From: Bryopsis sp. KO-2023
Lineage: Eukaryota; Chlorophyta; Ulvophyceae; Bryopsidales; Bryopsidaceae
Direction: 5' to 3'
DNA: 64,000 nt
NCBI GenBank assembly: GCA_030272585.1
Contig: BSYQ01000012.1
Coordinates: 1,922,001 to 1,986,000 of the forward strand
Shown here piece by piece: positions 44,938 through 54,687 of this stretch (within the stretch, counting starts at the first letter, position 1; each line of letters starts with the position of its first letter). A program made the translations under genes and the position numbers. The notes under the pieces are model-generated. The model saw nothing but the letters and a program-made list of their open reading frames with translations. It was not told the DNA's origin and searched no databases.

Positions 44938-47508
44938 TCATTTCACCTTCACGATCGATCTGAGATCCTCCAGAACTTCTGCGTTCAACTGCCTTCCGAT
45001 TTTCAGGAGTGAAGCGCATGTTGAGCAAGTGGAGTTTTGGCCCTTATGAATTTTCCTCATTTCCACACAACACTCGACGCAATAGTCCAATTTACACGAT
45101 TCACACCATCTGAAAACAACGAAGAGAATCAAATTGATGAATAAATAAATTATTTTGTTATTGGAAAAAATAAATTAACAAATCAATAACATAAAAAAAA
45201 ATACAACACATAGATATATTCGATGGACCGAAAAAAAATCAAGAATAAATAAATGCAGGATATACTTATGTGCACAAATATATCCTGCATTTATTTATTC
45301 TTGATTTTTTACTCATGTGCACAAATAAACAAATAATTACATTTATATGCATATACATAACCAGGTGGGTGGGTGTTTATTTTAGTTTCTTTTTCAACAC
45401 TGACTGGATCCTTTCAGAACGAAAAAAAAATTGAAACCTCTTTTCTGCTCATCTGGTCTGCGATACGTAAAAAACACACACATCCACTTCGCAAGGTTGA
45501 TGTTCTGCCACCAGAGCAGCACATCATATCAAAGACAGATATCAAAATTATAATAAACGGTTGGGAAAACATACTTGAACAGGTTTGGAATGTTCTTGTG
45601 GCATCGATCGCACTCGATCCTTCTGGCGCATGTGGGTTCCACTTCGACATCCTCCAATCTACCAGCATCCGCATCGGCCAGCTACAAAAAATAGCAAGAA
45701 AAACAACAACTTACAACTTACTTGGAGTTACAACTTTTTAACCGAATACAAATGTGAAAAAAAATGTGAAAAGAAAAGTCTCACCTCCTTGTCTAAGGAT
45801 GCCAAAAACTCCTTGATAAGGCTCCCCGTACATTTGAGAATTTGAGCGGCTTGGGGCTTGGAAGCTTCTGCCCCGTCTTGCTCCACGTCGTCCAGATCGT
45901 GACAAGGCTGACTTTCCAAGCATGTGACGTCTGCATTTTTGCCTTCCTCTGCCAACGCACCCTCTTGCTCCTCTTGTTCCTCAGCGATCTCTCCGGCAGA
46001 GCGTTTCTGTGTAAAAAGGCAAAAAAAAGAAAGAAAAATAAACACATGCATGGTGCGAGATATCCCATGAAACAGCCGATATTAGTCACATTATGAATCT
46101 GCTGCTATGCACCGTTCCAAAGATTAAAAAAAAATACAAAAATGTACGATTCAAATGTGTTGGAGCTCACCCGCCTCTTGATCATCTTCATTATCACCAC
46201 ATCTACCAGCCGACTGTTTGTCGAGTCGCATCTCTTTACCTGATGTGTGATTTGTTGCACCGTTGGTCTCGTCTGCTTCCAAAATTGAGCAGGGGAAAGC
46301 AAGAATTCAGTTAGCTTAAAAACGCAAAAGCAAGAAGAAAAAAAAAAAAGAAAATAGTAATCGTTCACCCCTTCTCCTCGATTCATCAGTTCAGCAAGTC
46401 GAACCTGTGACAACATTCACAGGTCATACATTAATTTTTTTTTAACAGTGCAGAAAAATACATTGATTGCTTTCCAAAATTATTCTCACCGCACGATTTG
46501 CAAAAGTCACATCTGCAACGCTGATCTTGATGCGTCTATTCACGCAATTCTCGCATGTACATGTGTCTACACATGCCTCGCAGCGTTTTTCTCCTCTTCG
46601 CAATGATTTGCAACGATGGCATTTGCTCATCTGTTCGACGGTTTGGTTGCACTCTTCAAAACTCAAGAGGCATCTGGAGCATATGCATAAACCATGGCAT
46701 TTTGGGCACCCATTTTTCCTGCCTTTTTCTACCGTCGACCCCATTTGTTCGATGCATCTGTCCAACAAGCAGTAAAATTCATTCAAAAATTCATTCAAAG
46801 AACGAACCCTCTCAATCTCCCCCTTCCCCTCCCCCTCCCCCCCAAAAAAAGAATCAAATTGTCATAATTTCGAAATTACATACCCTTTGCAATAAGAATT
46901 CTTGCAATTACGAGGACATGTCCAAAAGACATGTGGTTCCTGACAAGAATGGCAGGACTTAGTAAACTTTCTGTCATCCTGCAAAACAAAGAAGCTAATT
47001 GAGCATGCATGTGTTCAAAACAAATCAGCAACTGTTGTCGAAACAAAAAATCCGAAAGGAAGCTTAAGCTTATGGTGTCTGCAAGCTTGCAGACACCATT
47101 GGATCGATGGATAGAAACACCAAAAAGCCAATGCACGAATAATGCACAAAAAAATGTGTTCAAAACAAATCAGCAACTGTTGTCGAAACAAAAAATCTGA
47201 AAGCAAGCTTAAGCTTATGGTGTCTGCAAGCTTGCAGACACCATTGGATCGATGGATAGAAACACCAAAGCCCGTTTATTCAACGCTCACAGCCTGTCCC
47301 TACGCATATAATCATATTCTTGTGTGTGCACATTGGTGAAATTTCTGCGTGCGCTCATCGTTTGCAGTGCTTTAGTTTTTCCAGCACAATTTTTTTTTTT
47401 TTTTTTGATACCACCCGATACCTTGTCGTAGAAATTACTTCTGTTCCTGTCGTTCATCCTGGGCATCTTCTTCCCGATCGCATGGAGTGCGCCAGTTTTA
47501 TCTTGCAT
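44938..47508 (-). CDS. Zinc-finger protein with R1-type 4xCXXC domain and KDM3-like RING, no JmjC seen
   Basis: Seven exons: 47508-47422, 46978-46884, 46757-46490, 46272-46171, 46006-45785, 45681-45575 and 45109-44938, 1053 nt (350 aa), phases consistent. The N-terminal half holds CHSCQEPHVFWTCPRNC, CKGC, CPKCHGLCICSRC, CHRC and CEACVDTCTCENC. This pattern matches the zinc-binding R1/CDCA7-type domain also found before the catalytic domain of plant KDM3-like demethylases. A central acidic region (EEQEEQEGALAEEGK) precedes a second cluster, CDRCHKNIPNLFKWCESC with CVECCVEMRK, resembling the KDM3 RING. A JmjC domain would be expected downstream but is not found in frame. The AAGGTGAAA at the stop could be a donor, so the gene may continue. 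A nuclear chromatin-associated role is likely. The first exon may be upstream (see 47560-47720). Confidence 0.7.
45234..45316. repeat. Long perfect hairpin inside the last intron of the zinc-finger gene
   Basis: A stem of about 31 bp (AAATCAAGAATAAATAAATG continuing CAGGATATA, then its reverse complement) with a loop of about 14 bases. The motif ATGTGCACAAATA from the loop recurs just downstream. The length fits a small MITE or a precursor of small RNA. Confidence 0.7.
47011..47270. repeat. Tandem duplication of about 116 bp containing a palindrome
   Basis: Two copies (47011-47126 and 47157-47270) of a unit with TGTTCAAAACAAATCAGCAA, TGTCGAAACAAAAAATC and the palindrome AATGGTGTCTGCAAGCTTGC with its complement. 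It sits in the first intron of the zinc-finger gene model. Confidence 0.8.
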
Positions 47509-47559
47509 CTGAAAAAAAACGAAAGAAAAACGAAAGAGCGTTTAATGCAGGTTGGAAAA

Positions 47560-47720
47560 AATCCAAGGTTTTTTCCAACAGCTGACGGCGCTGTAGGCCC
47601 TGCGCCACGTGCATTCCATCCCGCACAGCTTTCATTGCTCTCCTAATTTTTCCAACGTCCAAAAAAAAATATTGCTGCGGTGCCTCCGCCGGAAACCAAT
47701 CAAAATTACTGAAGGTAATT
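47560..47720 (-). other. Possible additional upstream exon, unassigned
   Basis: The minus strand reads FDWFPAEAPQQYFF, then KIRRAMKAVRDGMHVAQGLQ and RRQLLEK, which has coding character and a good acceptor (CTTCAG) before it. No convincing donor joins it to the exon starting at 47508, so it is not included in that gene model. Confidence 0.35.
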
Positions 47721-47939
47721 GGCAAAAGAAAAAAAAAACAAAAGGGTAGCCAACCACATATGCCAACCACCAGCCCTTGACATTCGATTGCAATTTGCTT
47801 ATTCCCTCTTCCCTTTCCTTTGATATATTTTCTCTCTCTCTCTCTTTATCTCCACACTCTATTAAGGCCATCAAAACATTGAAAAGCCTTTTAAACTGCT
47901 TTTGAACTTTTTTTGAAAGTAACAATATACCTCGACAGT

Positions 47940-49424
47940 TGATTCGAACTTTCACAGAACTCCCAAATTGGGGAGGCACAACTGGCTAAATCCAACGAAG
48001 CAACCAGTTGTTCAGTCATTGTAACCCCATCAAGAGCAACATATTACATATTACATTATACAATTTGTCAATTTGAATCAGTTTGAATCAACTTGATCAG
48101 ATCAAGAAACAAGCAATTGATAACTTGAACCAACAAAACATAAAAAGGTTGGAACATCAGAACCCCAACAACATTGTGATGGAAGTCTACTGTTGCCCTG
48201 AATCAGAAATAGGAAATAGGTTGCGACCTGTCGCTTGTATCATTTTTCAGAGAACCAATCGACATATTAACGATTTACATCCAGCCTCCACGGTCAGCAC
48301 TGCAAGAAGCATCAAACTGCAACGAGAAGGATACATTAATTAGACCAAGAAGACACATCAGAGCTGCCAGCGATGACCTCAAGTTAACTCACGCTTCCCG
48401 TAATATTTGTAATAGCTGTGGCCGCCTCCTCCGCCACCACCACCACCACCACCACCACCGCCGCCTCCTCCGCCGCCTCCTCCGCCACCACCACCACCAC
48501 CTCCGCCTCCTCCTCCGCCGCCACCTCCGCCGAGGAGTTTACGACCGCCTCCTCCTCCTCCGCCACCACCTCCTCCTCCTCCTCCTCCTCCTCCACCACC
48601 ACCACCACCACCACCACCACCGCCGCCGCCTCCTCCTCCACCACCACCGCCACCGCCGCCGCCTCCTCCTCCACCACCGCCGCCGCCTCCTCCTCCACCG
48701 CCGCCTCCTCCGCCTCCACCGCCGCCGCCGCCGCCTCCTCCGCCGCTCATTAAGCTGCGCTTGACTGCATCAAACCCAAAATGTCGCAAATCACAACAGG
48801 AAAAACGAAACTGCGAAGCCAGCACTGAAAGCTGAACAAAGCAACGCACGTGTTCGTCCCCGACGATCATCGAGATCTGCAAAAAAACGCAAATGCAATC
48901 GATCAATCGCATGTTCGTTAGCCAAGGTTCAGGCAACACGGTGCAATCAAAATCACCGTGAGGACAAAGAAGGTCCCATGCGCACTTCAATCTAAAGATT
49001 CATAGAGAAAGCAACGGTGTCGAGCTCATTCATCCAAATACCAGTGTCAGCATGGACAGCGAGAATGAACAGCCCCGCCAATGCCACGGCAATCAACTGC
49101 CTCGTCATTTGGGAAGGAAACAGACGTATTTCTTTCCAGCAATGTTTTCAAATACGCTTTGTAAATCGCAACAGAAGAATTGGATTTTTTTTTTGCTGAG
49201 GGTTGCTGTGCAGCCTGTGTATTTATGGCGGCAGCTGGTTGCGACTGTCATAGCACGAAGTGTTGCATCAACAGAACAGGGCTAGGAAATGACGTGCCAC
49301 CTGTCGGGTATGAATTGACAGTGCCAGACGAAACGCTTCTGATGAAGATTCACGTTGATTGATTTCTTTACAACATGGTTTGTGGCCACATGTAAGACTT
49401 ACCACTGTGCAGTGTTGAGAGCCT
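47940..49424 (-). repeat. Segmental duplication, copy 3, truncated by a LINE insertion
   Basis: Reverse-complement homolog of the 12.6-14.3 kb region. The 5' flank of the gene is colinear with copy 1 through GTGGCCACATGTAAGACTTA and GTTGAGAGCCT, and then stops exactly where the LINE at 49425 begins. Confidence 0.85.
48312..49108 (-). CDS. Secreted polyglycine protein, paralog 3
   Basis: Exons 49108-49042, 48876-48850, 48764-48393 and 48316-48312 total 471 nt (156 aa), phase 1 throughout. The signal peptide differs from paralog 1 at one residue (MTRQLIAVALAGLFILAVHA) and the next residues are DTDLDDRRGRTLKRSLMS. A long glycine tract, split by RKLL as in paralog 1, ends GHSYYKYYGK plus the terminal Leu from the five-base last exon. 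The conserved ends around a length-variable glycine core point to purifying selection on the Tyr/His/Lys C-terminus. The LINE at 49425-53608 inserted about 320 bp upstream of the start codon and may have displaced promoter elements. Confidence 0.8.
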
Positions 49425-49790
49425 ATATATAGTCGTAGTGTGGCGTTTGAGTTGCGGAAGGGTATTCGAGAAGTTATGGGTGATGGGATTTCTATTCCAT
49501 CGGATTTGCGTTTTGGTCCCGATTATACCTTGCAGCAGCGTCAAGCGCGTCGGTCGCTGCGACCTATTCATGATAAAGGTCGTGAGTTAGCCTCGGATGT
49601 GTCCTCTCCAATTCAATCGGTTTACTTTAGGGATGAACATCTTTTTATGCGAGTGCAAGGGCAGTTTAGTCCAGTTCCAATTTCTCTGGGTGATTATTCG
49701 TGGCATGGGTTTTTTCCCGCTGATGTTCTGTCGGGGCTTCTTGGTGGTGCTTCCGGTTCTAATGCGGTCCCGGTTGGACTTCGGGCATAG
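49425..49790 (+). pseudogene. C-terminal part of LINE ORF1 (5' truncated)
   Basis: The frame is open from the element's first base to a stop at 49788-49790 with no ATG near the start. The residues RRSLRPIHDKGRELASDVSS and SVYFRDEHLFMRVQGQF resemble the C-terminal end of ORF1 proteins in L1-like elements, which bind the element RNA. The missing N-terminus is explained by 5' truncation during insertion. Confidence 0.6.
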
Positions 49791-49817
49791 GGGTTACGCC
49801 ACCCAGCTTCTTTAGGC

Positions 49818-52800
49818 GTGTTTTTTTGGAATTTGCAGAGCTTGGATGATTCAAAATTTGATGAGGTTACTCACGCTATTTCGGGTTTTGATTTTATTGG
49901 TTTCTGTGAGTTGGGGGACTGGGAATTATTAACTTCTTTACAGGGGTACTCTTTTCACTTTTCTCATAGAATCTCGGAGCATCGCCGTAGTGGGGGTGTT
50001 GGCCTTTTGGTGAAAAATTCTAAATGGTTCTCTTATGAAATTTTGGAGGATCATAATATCCAGGGTTTTGTTATTTGGGTCAAGGTTTCAATAGGGGCTC
50101 GGGTTTTTTTTCTGGGGGTTGTTTACATACCCCATTCCTCTTCGTCTTATTATGATGTTAGTTTGTGGGATCGGCTACGTGCCTCGATTACTACTTTTTC
50201 TCTTCAGGTTAATGGTTCTGTGCTGGTGTTTGGAGATTTCAATGCTCGATTGGGGGATTTGTTTGATGGAGAACCTGAAGGAGCTTTTGCTTGTCGAGGC
50301 TCCTTAGACCCTCATGGACATAATATCAATGGGAGACATTTATGTGAGACATGTATGTTAACTGGCCTTCGAGTTATGAATGGCCGAATAGCAGGTGATT
50401 TATTGGGGGAGTGTACGTTCTGTTCTCAATCCTCTGGGTCGATTTCAGTTTTAGATTTCTTTATTGGGTCTCAGAATTTTTGGGAGTTTTCTCCAGTTTT
50501 ACGGGTTGCCGATGAATGGTCTGTTTCTGACCACAAGTGGATTTCTTTACGGTGGTTGATTGATGCCGTGGGTGGTTGTGTACAGCCCCCGCGGCGAGTG
50601 ATTTGGTCTAAGGATAGTCCTGATAGGTTTTGGGAAGGTTTTTCGGTTAAATTGCCACTCATTTTGCAAGCTATTCGGGAGTCGTCTACAGTTGACGAGG
50701 CTTTTTTGGCTCTTAAGACTCATGTGGATAGTTTACTGACATGGGGCTCCCAGAAATCTTCTCGATGCCAACCTTGGTTTGATAGGGACTGTTATCATGC
50801 ACGCCAAGTCTACCGTCGTGCTTGCAGAACTAATGGTGGATCAGATTATGCACGGGTTTTGCGTAATCGGTTTTATTCGTTGCTGCGGACTAAGAGGAAA
50901 GCGTATTCTTCCTCTCAAGGTAAAAAGATGACCTCATTATACTATGAGGACCCCAAACGTTTTTTCCGCCTTTTTTATCCCCGAAATCGCTCTGGTTGTG
51001 AGAGAAACTGTATTTCCTTACTTGAGTGGGAGCAATATTATAAAACTTTTTTTAGTCCTATGAGTGATTTGAGGGATTTTCGAACCGATTCTACTGGGTT
51101 TTTTCCTCCTGATGTGGTTATGTCCCCTTCTCAATTAGTTTCTTTGTCTAGGCCAGTTGAGATTGAGGAGATTAATAGTGCTATTTTGAAGTTAAAACAT
51201 GGTCGGGCTTCCGGTCATGATCTTTGGCCATCTACTCTCTTTAGAAATGATTGCGAGCCTCTGAGATTAGCTTGGTGTGAAGTACTATCTACCCTTTTTT
51301 CTAGATGTTTACAAGAGGAAGCAGTTCCATTTTCCTGGTTATTAGGGGAACTTGTTCCAGTCTATAAAGGCAAAGGTAGTCGCCTTGATCCCTCCAGTTT
51401 TAGGCCGTTGACTATTAGTCCTCATATATACAAGCTTTTTGCTTATGTACTTTTGAATCGTGTCCAAGATCCCTTTTCTACGATTAGACATGTTTGTCAA
51501 GGGGGTTTTGGTAAATTTTGCTTACCGGAATTTTTTGTCTTCTCGGTTTGGGCTCTTATTTTTCTGTCAAAAAAATCTAAGAAGGGGTTAATTTTAATCT
51601 TCTTAGATTTATTAAAAGCCTTTGATCGAGTTTCTCATCCCCATCTCTTTTTTGAGTTAGCAAGGACTGGGGTGCCGGACAAGATTTTGAAGGTTTTGGC
51701 TTTTATTTATGCGAATGCTATATCTCGAGTTCGATGTACTTCTGGTGTTTCGAATAATTTTATTCAAGGTAGAGGGGTACGTCAGGGTTGTCCTCTTAGT
51801 CCGGAATTATATAAGGCTTATCATGATAATTTGATTCGTGCTATTGAACATTCTGGGATTAGACCTATTTCTTTTGATAATGTATGTATTCCGGCGTTAG
51901 CGTTTGCTGATGATACTATGATTCCGATTCAGTATACGGAAGATTTGAATTGTCTTAATGACGCTTTAGCGGGTTGTTCTGCTAGTTGGGGGATTGCTGA
52001 GAACGTTTCGAAAAGGGGTGTGGTGGTGATTAACTTTCCTAATGTTCATGGAGTACAGATTGGTGATTCTTTTATAACGGCTACTAAAACTTTTCGCTAT
52101 TTAGGGGTTTTCTTTGGTACTGGGTCAAACATTTTCTTACCGCACTTTCAACATATTGGTCGTAAAATGTCTTCTTCTCTTGGATTGCTTTATAGTCATT
52201 TGTCGAAACATAAAATTGAAGATCCTCGGGTTAAATATAATTTGTTTAAACAATTCGTTTTTGGTTCAATAAATTTTGGGAGTGCTATTTGGTATTTGTT
52301 TTTGACTAAAGGACAGAGGGATTCACTCGAGCGGTCTCATTTGGCTTTTTTACGGTTTTGTTTAAATTTGCCTCGGCGTGCTCCCACGGAGGTGTTATAT
52401 GCGGATATGGGGACTTACCCTTTAGAGTTTTTTTTTAGGCGTCTAATTTTTAGATTCTGGAATAAACTTTTTTCTCTTCCTGAGGAACATCCATCTAAGG
52501 CTATTTTTAATAGTCTTTTGGATGAACATAGGTGTGGTTCGTCTTGGGTGGTCAGGGTTGAGTCTTTGGTGAAAGAGCACTTAATTTCTTTTTCTGGAAA
52601 GAGCATTATTGATATTAGGCTGTGGTCTTCTAATTTTAAGAATCATTTTTCGAGGTTGACTTTTTCGTCGGAGAAGTCCCATGTTCGATATTTTTTTAGT
52701 CAAATCAAACGGAATATTCGATTCTTGGATTGCCTTTCTGTCCTTTCGACAAGTTCTCTGCGAAAAATTTATTGTGCCTTTCGGGCGGGGGTTCATGGTC

Positions 52801-53087
52801 TTCAGGTAGATTCGGGTCGGTTACAACATCCTCTTGTGGTGCGGGAATTACGATTCTGCAGGGTATGTGGTTTTGGGGTAGTGGAGGATGAGTTCCATTT
52901 TCTTTATGTGTGTCCGGCATATAATTTTTTGCGTATTCGCTGGTCCGAGTTTTTCCGTTGTCGCAATCTTTTCTTTCTCTTCAATAGGGTTGATCAGATT
53001 AAGGTTGCACGTATGTTGAAGGATTTTTTCCTCTTACGGAGGGCTGTCTTGTGTATTCGGGAGAACAATGCTGCGGGTTCTTCTTAA
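49818..53087 (+). CDS. LINE ORF2: AP-endonuclease and reverse transcriptase
   Basis: 1089 aa without interruption. Residues 1-245 form an exonuclease/endonuclease/phosphatase domain (FFWNLQSLDD at the start, ending VSDHKWISLRW), which nicks the target DNA. Residues about 490-760 form the reverse transcriptase: VPVYKGKGSRLDPSSFRPLT, motif A IFLDLLKAFDRVSHPH, GVRQGCPLSPELYKAYHDNL and the catalytic ALAFADDTMIPIQ. A C-terminal zinc knuckle reads CRVCGFGVVEDEFHFLYVC. It follows the ORF1 fragment by 27 bp and its end overlaps the dUTPase ORF by 20 bp. Base composition is more AT/T-rich than the host genes here. All catalytic residues I can check are present, so the protein could be active. Confidence 0.93.
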   Translation: MFFWNLQSLDDSKFDEVTHAISGFDFIGFCELGDWELLTSLQGYSFHFSHRISEHRRSGGVGLLVKNSKWFSYEILEDHNIQGFVIWVKVSIGARVFFLGVVYIPHSSSSYYDVSLWDRLRASITTFSLQVNGSVLVFGDFNARLGDLFDGEPEGAFACRGSLDPHGHNINGRHLCETCMLTGLRVMNGRIAGDLLGECTFCSQSSGSISVLDFFIGSQNFWEFSPVLRVADEWSVSDHKWISLRWLIDAVGGCVQPPRRVIWSKDSPDRFWEGFSVKLPLILQAIRESSTVDEAFLALKTHVDSLLTWGSQKSSRCQPWFDRDCYHARQVYRRACRTNGGSDYARVLRNRFYSLLRTKRKAYSSSQGKKMTSLYYEDPKRFFRLFYPRNRSGCERNCISLLEWEQYYKTFFSPMSDLRDFRTDSTGFFPPDVVMSPSQLVSLSRPVEIEEINSAILKLKHGRASGHDLWPSTLFRNDCEPLRLAWCEVLSTLFSRCLQEEAVPFSWLLGELVPVYKGKGSRLDPSSFRPLTISPHIYKLFAYVLLNRVQDPFSTIRHVCQGGFGKFCLPEFFVFSVWALIFLSKKSKKGLILIFLDLLKAFDRVSHPHLFFELARTGVPDKILKVLAFIYANAISRVRCTSGVSNNFIQGRGVRQGCPLSPELYKAYHDNLIRAIEHSGIRPISFDNVCIPALAFADDTMIPIQYTEDLNCLNDALAGCSASWGIAENVSKRGVVVINFPNVHGVQIGDSFITATKTFRYLGVFFGTGSNIFLPHFQHIGRKMSSSLGLLYSHLSKHKIEDPRVKYNLFKQFVFGSINFGSAIWYLFLTKGQRDSLERSHLAFLRFCLNLPRRAPTEVLYADMGTYPLEFFFRRLIFRFWNKLFSLPEEHPSKAIFNSLLDEHRCGSSWVVRVESLVKEHLISFSGKSIIDIRLWSSNFKNHFSRLTFSSEKSHVRYFFSQIKRNIRFLDCLSVLSTSSLRKIYCAFRAGVHGLQVDSGRLQHPLVVRELRFCRVCGFGVVEDEFHFLYVCPAYNFLRIRWSEFFRCRNLFFLFNRVDQIKVARMLKDFFLLRRAVLCIRENNAAGSS

Positions 53088-53487
53088 ACATGATGCTGCT
53101 AGAGTTCCGACTCGGGCTTCCTTGGGTTCGGCGGGCTATGACCTTTATTCGCCCCAGGATTATGTTATTCCAGCTTGGAATAACGGTCTGGTTGATATGG
53201 GTGTGGCGGTTGAAATCCCTCAAGGTTATTATGGTCGGTTGGAAATTCGTTCGGGTCTCTGTGCCAGGTTCAAGTTATTTCTGGGTGCTGGGGTTATTGA
53301 CAGTGACTATAGGGGTTCTTTGATTGCGGTTCTTTTTAACTTCTCCTCTGAAGATTTTTACATTAAAGCGGGTGATAGGGTGGTTCAATTACTTTTGGAA
53401 AAAATTGTTACTCCTCAAGTAATTATTGCAGATTCTTTGTCCCTTACGGATCGTGGTTCGGGTAGTTTTGGGTCTACTGGCAGTTAG
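53068..53487 (+). CDS. dUTPase encoded by the LINE
   Basis: 139 aa with all five motifs of trimeric dUTPase: motif 1 AGYDLYSPQD, motif 2 GRLEIRSGL, motif 3 GAGVIDSDYRGSL with the catalytic Asp, motif 4 GDRVVQLLLEKI and the C-terminal motif 5 RGSGSFGSTG. The enzyme hydrolyses dUTP to dUMP and so limits uracil incorporation during DNA synthesis. The ATG lies inside the ORF2 end in the +1 frame, so translation by reinitiation or frameshift from ORF2 is likely. It lies inside the target duplications, so it belongs to the element and is not a neighbouring host gene. The motif-2 sequence (EIRS instead of the common APRS) is slightly unusual but keeps the Arg-Ser. Confidence 0.93.
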   Translation: MLRVLLKHDAARVPTRASLGSAGYDLYSPQDYVIPAWNNGLVDMGVAVEIPQGYYGRLEIRSGLCARFKLFLGAGVIDSDYRGSLIAVLFNFSSEDFYIKAGDRVVQLLLEKIVTPQVIIADSLSLTDRGSGSFGSTGS

Positions 53488-53587
53488 TGCCTGATGCTTT
53501 GTGTTTTTGTTTTTTGGTTCCAAACATTTGTCTGTTCACATTGGTGTACATTTTTCCGCAATAGAAGCTGGGTGGCTTCTTCGCGTG

Positions 53588-53619
53588 TAATTATGTTATG
53601 TTATGTTATGTTGAGAGCC
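53588..53619 (+). repeat. 3' tail repeat of the LINE and right target duplication
   Basis: Four to five copies of TTATG end the element at 53608, followed by GTTGAGAGCCT, identical to 49414-49424. Confidence 0.85.
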
Positions 53620-53639
53620 TTCCCCGCTTAGTCTTTATA

Positions 53640-54500
53640 TTTATGAGGGAAAAAATGGTGGGGTGTTTTCTTATAACATGTATTTGACTTGATGCTGATC
53701 CACGATACAAACAATATGTCTGAAAAAACAGTCGCTTGCCTTGTTGTCATAAGATTGATTTCTAGAGGGAAAAAAACCATTGTACAATGTACAACGTGCT
53801 GCTTGATTTCAGGGCTGTATTATTGGACTCTTTTCTGATTTTTCCAAGCAAACCAGATCTCCTTCTAGAACCAAGAATCAATCTGATTATTCATAAACCA
53901 GAACTCACTATCTTTTGGAAAAAAAATTGATCCGTTCTTGGTTGGTCAAGTTGACATTGGCCTTCTACTGTAGATTCTGGCTTGAAAAAAGCCCAAATAT
54001 TTCTCACCAGTAACAACCCGCTAGAAAACAAGCATTCAAGTTTTAACACATATTTTAATTGTGTACCTTTGTATTTGTGTATAGGTTACTGTTCTATCAT
54101 TACTTTAACATGTAAATACTGATACCCCTGAATCAGAACTTAGCTCTGAAACCATGTTGTGTAGTAAACGCTTTTACAACAAGAGTTGTCCAAAGTTCCA
54201 CAAAGTTCCGTTATATGTTTCCCGGTTTCTGTCAAGCATACGAAACGCCACACAATTTCGGCCAAATTGATCGATTACTAAACAAATACTGTATATCTGT
54301 GTGAGTGCAAGTGTGATCCGTACGATTTGCTGCCACATACGGTAATATCCCCCATAAAGTATGTGTTCGTGCTTACATCTTCGCTCCACCATACAATTAT
54401 CAAGCCAAATTATGTATCTGTGTGTTTTGTGTTCATGTGTGCCTTGTTTTGTTCTCCTTGGAGTTTGCACGACAGACCTGCCTTCTTTATTCCAAACGGG
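53640..54500 (-). repeat. Dispersed repeat, copy B (inverted relative to copy A)
   Basis: Reverse complement of the 8.5-9.3 kb repeat. Shared blocks include TGATGCTGATCCACGATACA, CAGTCGCTTGCCTTGTTGTC, CATGTAAATACTGATA and TATGTGTTCGTGCTTACATC. The tRNA-like units at 54512-54777 follow at the same relative edge as in copy A. Confidence 0.65.
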
Positions 54501-54511
54501 TTGGGCCAAAC

Positions 54512-54601
54512 GGGTTGGGTGGTCTAGTTTGGTCAAGGCATCGCACTCCAGCCCACATGGCGGGAAGTGGAAAACGGGGGTTCGAATCCCTCCCCAACCC
54601 C
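54512..54601 (+). other. tRNA-like unit 1 of a tandem pair
   Basis: GGGTTGG and CCAACCC ends, TGGTCTAGTTTGGTC (A-box-like) and GGTTCGAATCC (B box), with an extended anticodon region as in the copy at 8396-8486. It is repeated about 176 bp downstream together with its flank (GTTTGCACGACAGACCTGCC). Confidence 0.55.
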
Positions 54602-54687
54602 TGTGTCGGCTTACTTAACCTTTTCGAGTTCTTATGACAGACCAGACCTGAAGTTTGCACGACAGACCTGCCTTCCTTATTCCAAAC

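Larger units (their letters stand above)
49425..53608 (+). mobile_element. LINE (non-LTR retrotransposon) with APE endonuclease, RT and a separate dUTPase ORF
   Basis: About 4.18 kb. The element lies between two copies of GTTGAGAGCCT (49414-49424 and 53609-53619), an 11-bp target duplication. The empty site is preserved in the paralogous segments near 12630 and 36510. It is 5' truncated inside ORF1, has intact ORF2 and dUTPase frames, and ends in a short TTATG repeat rather than poly-A. Uninterrupted frames and a matching duplication point to a young insertion. Confidence 0.92.
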
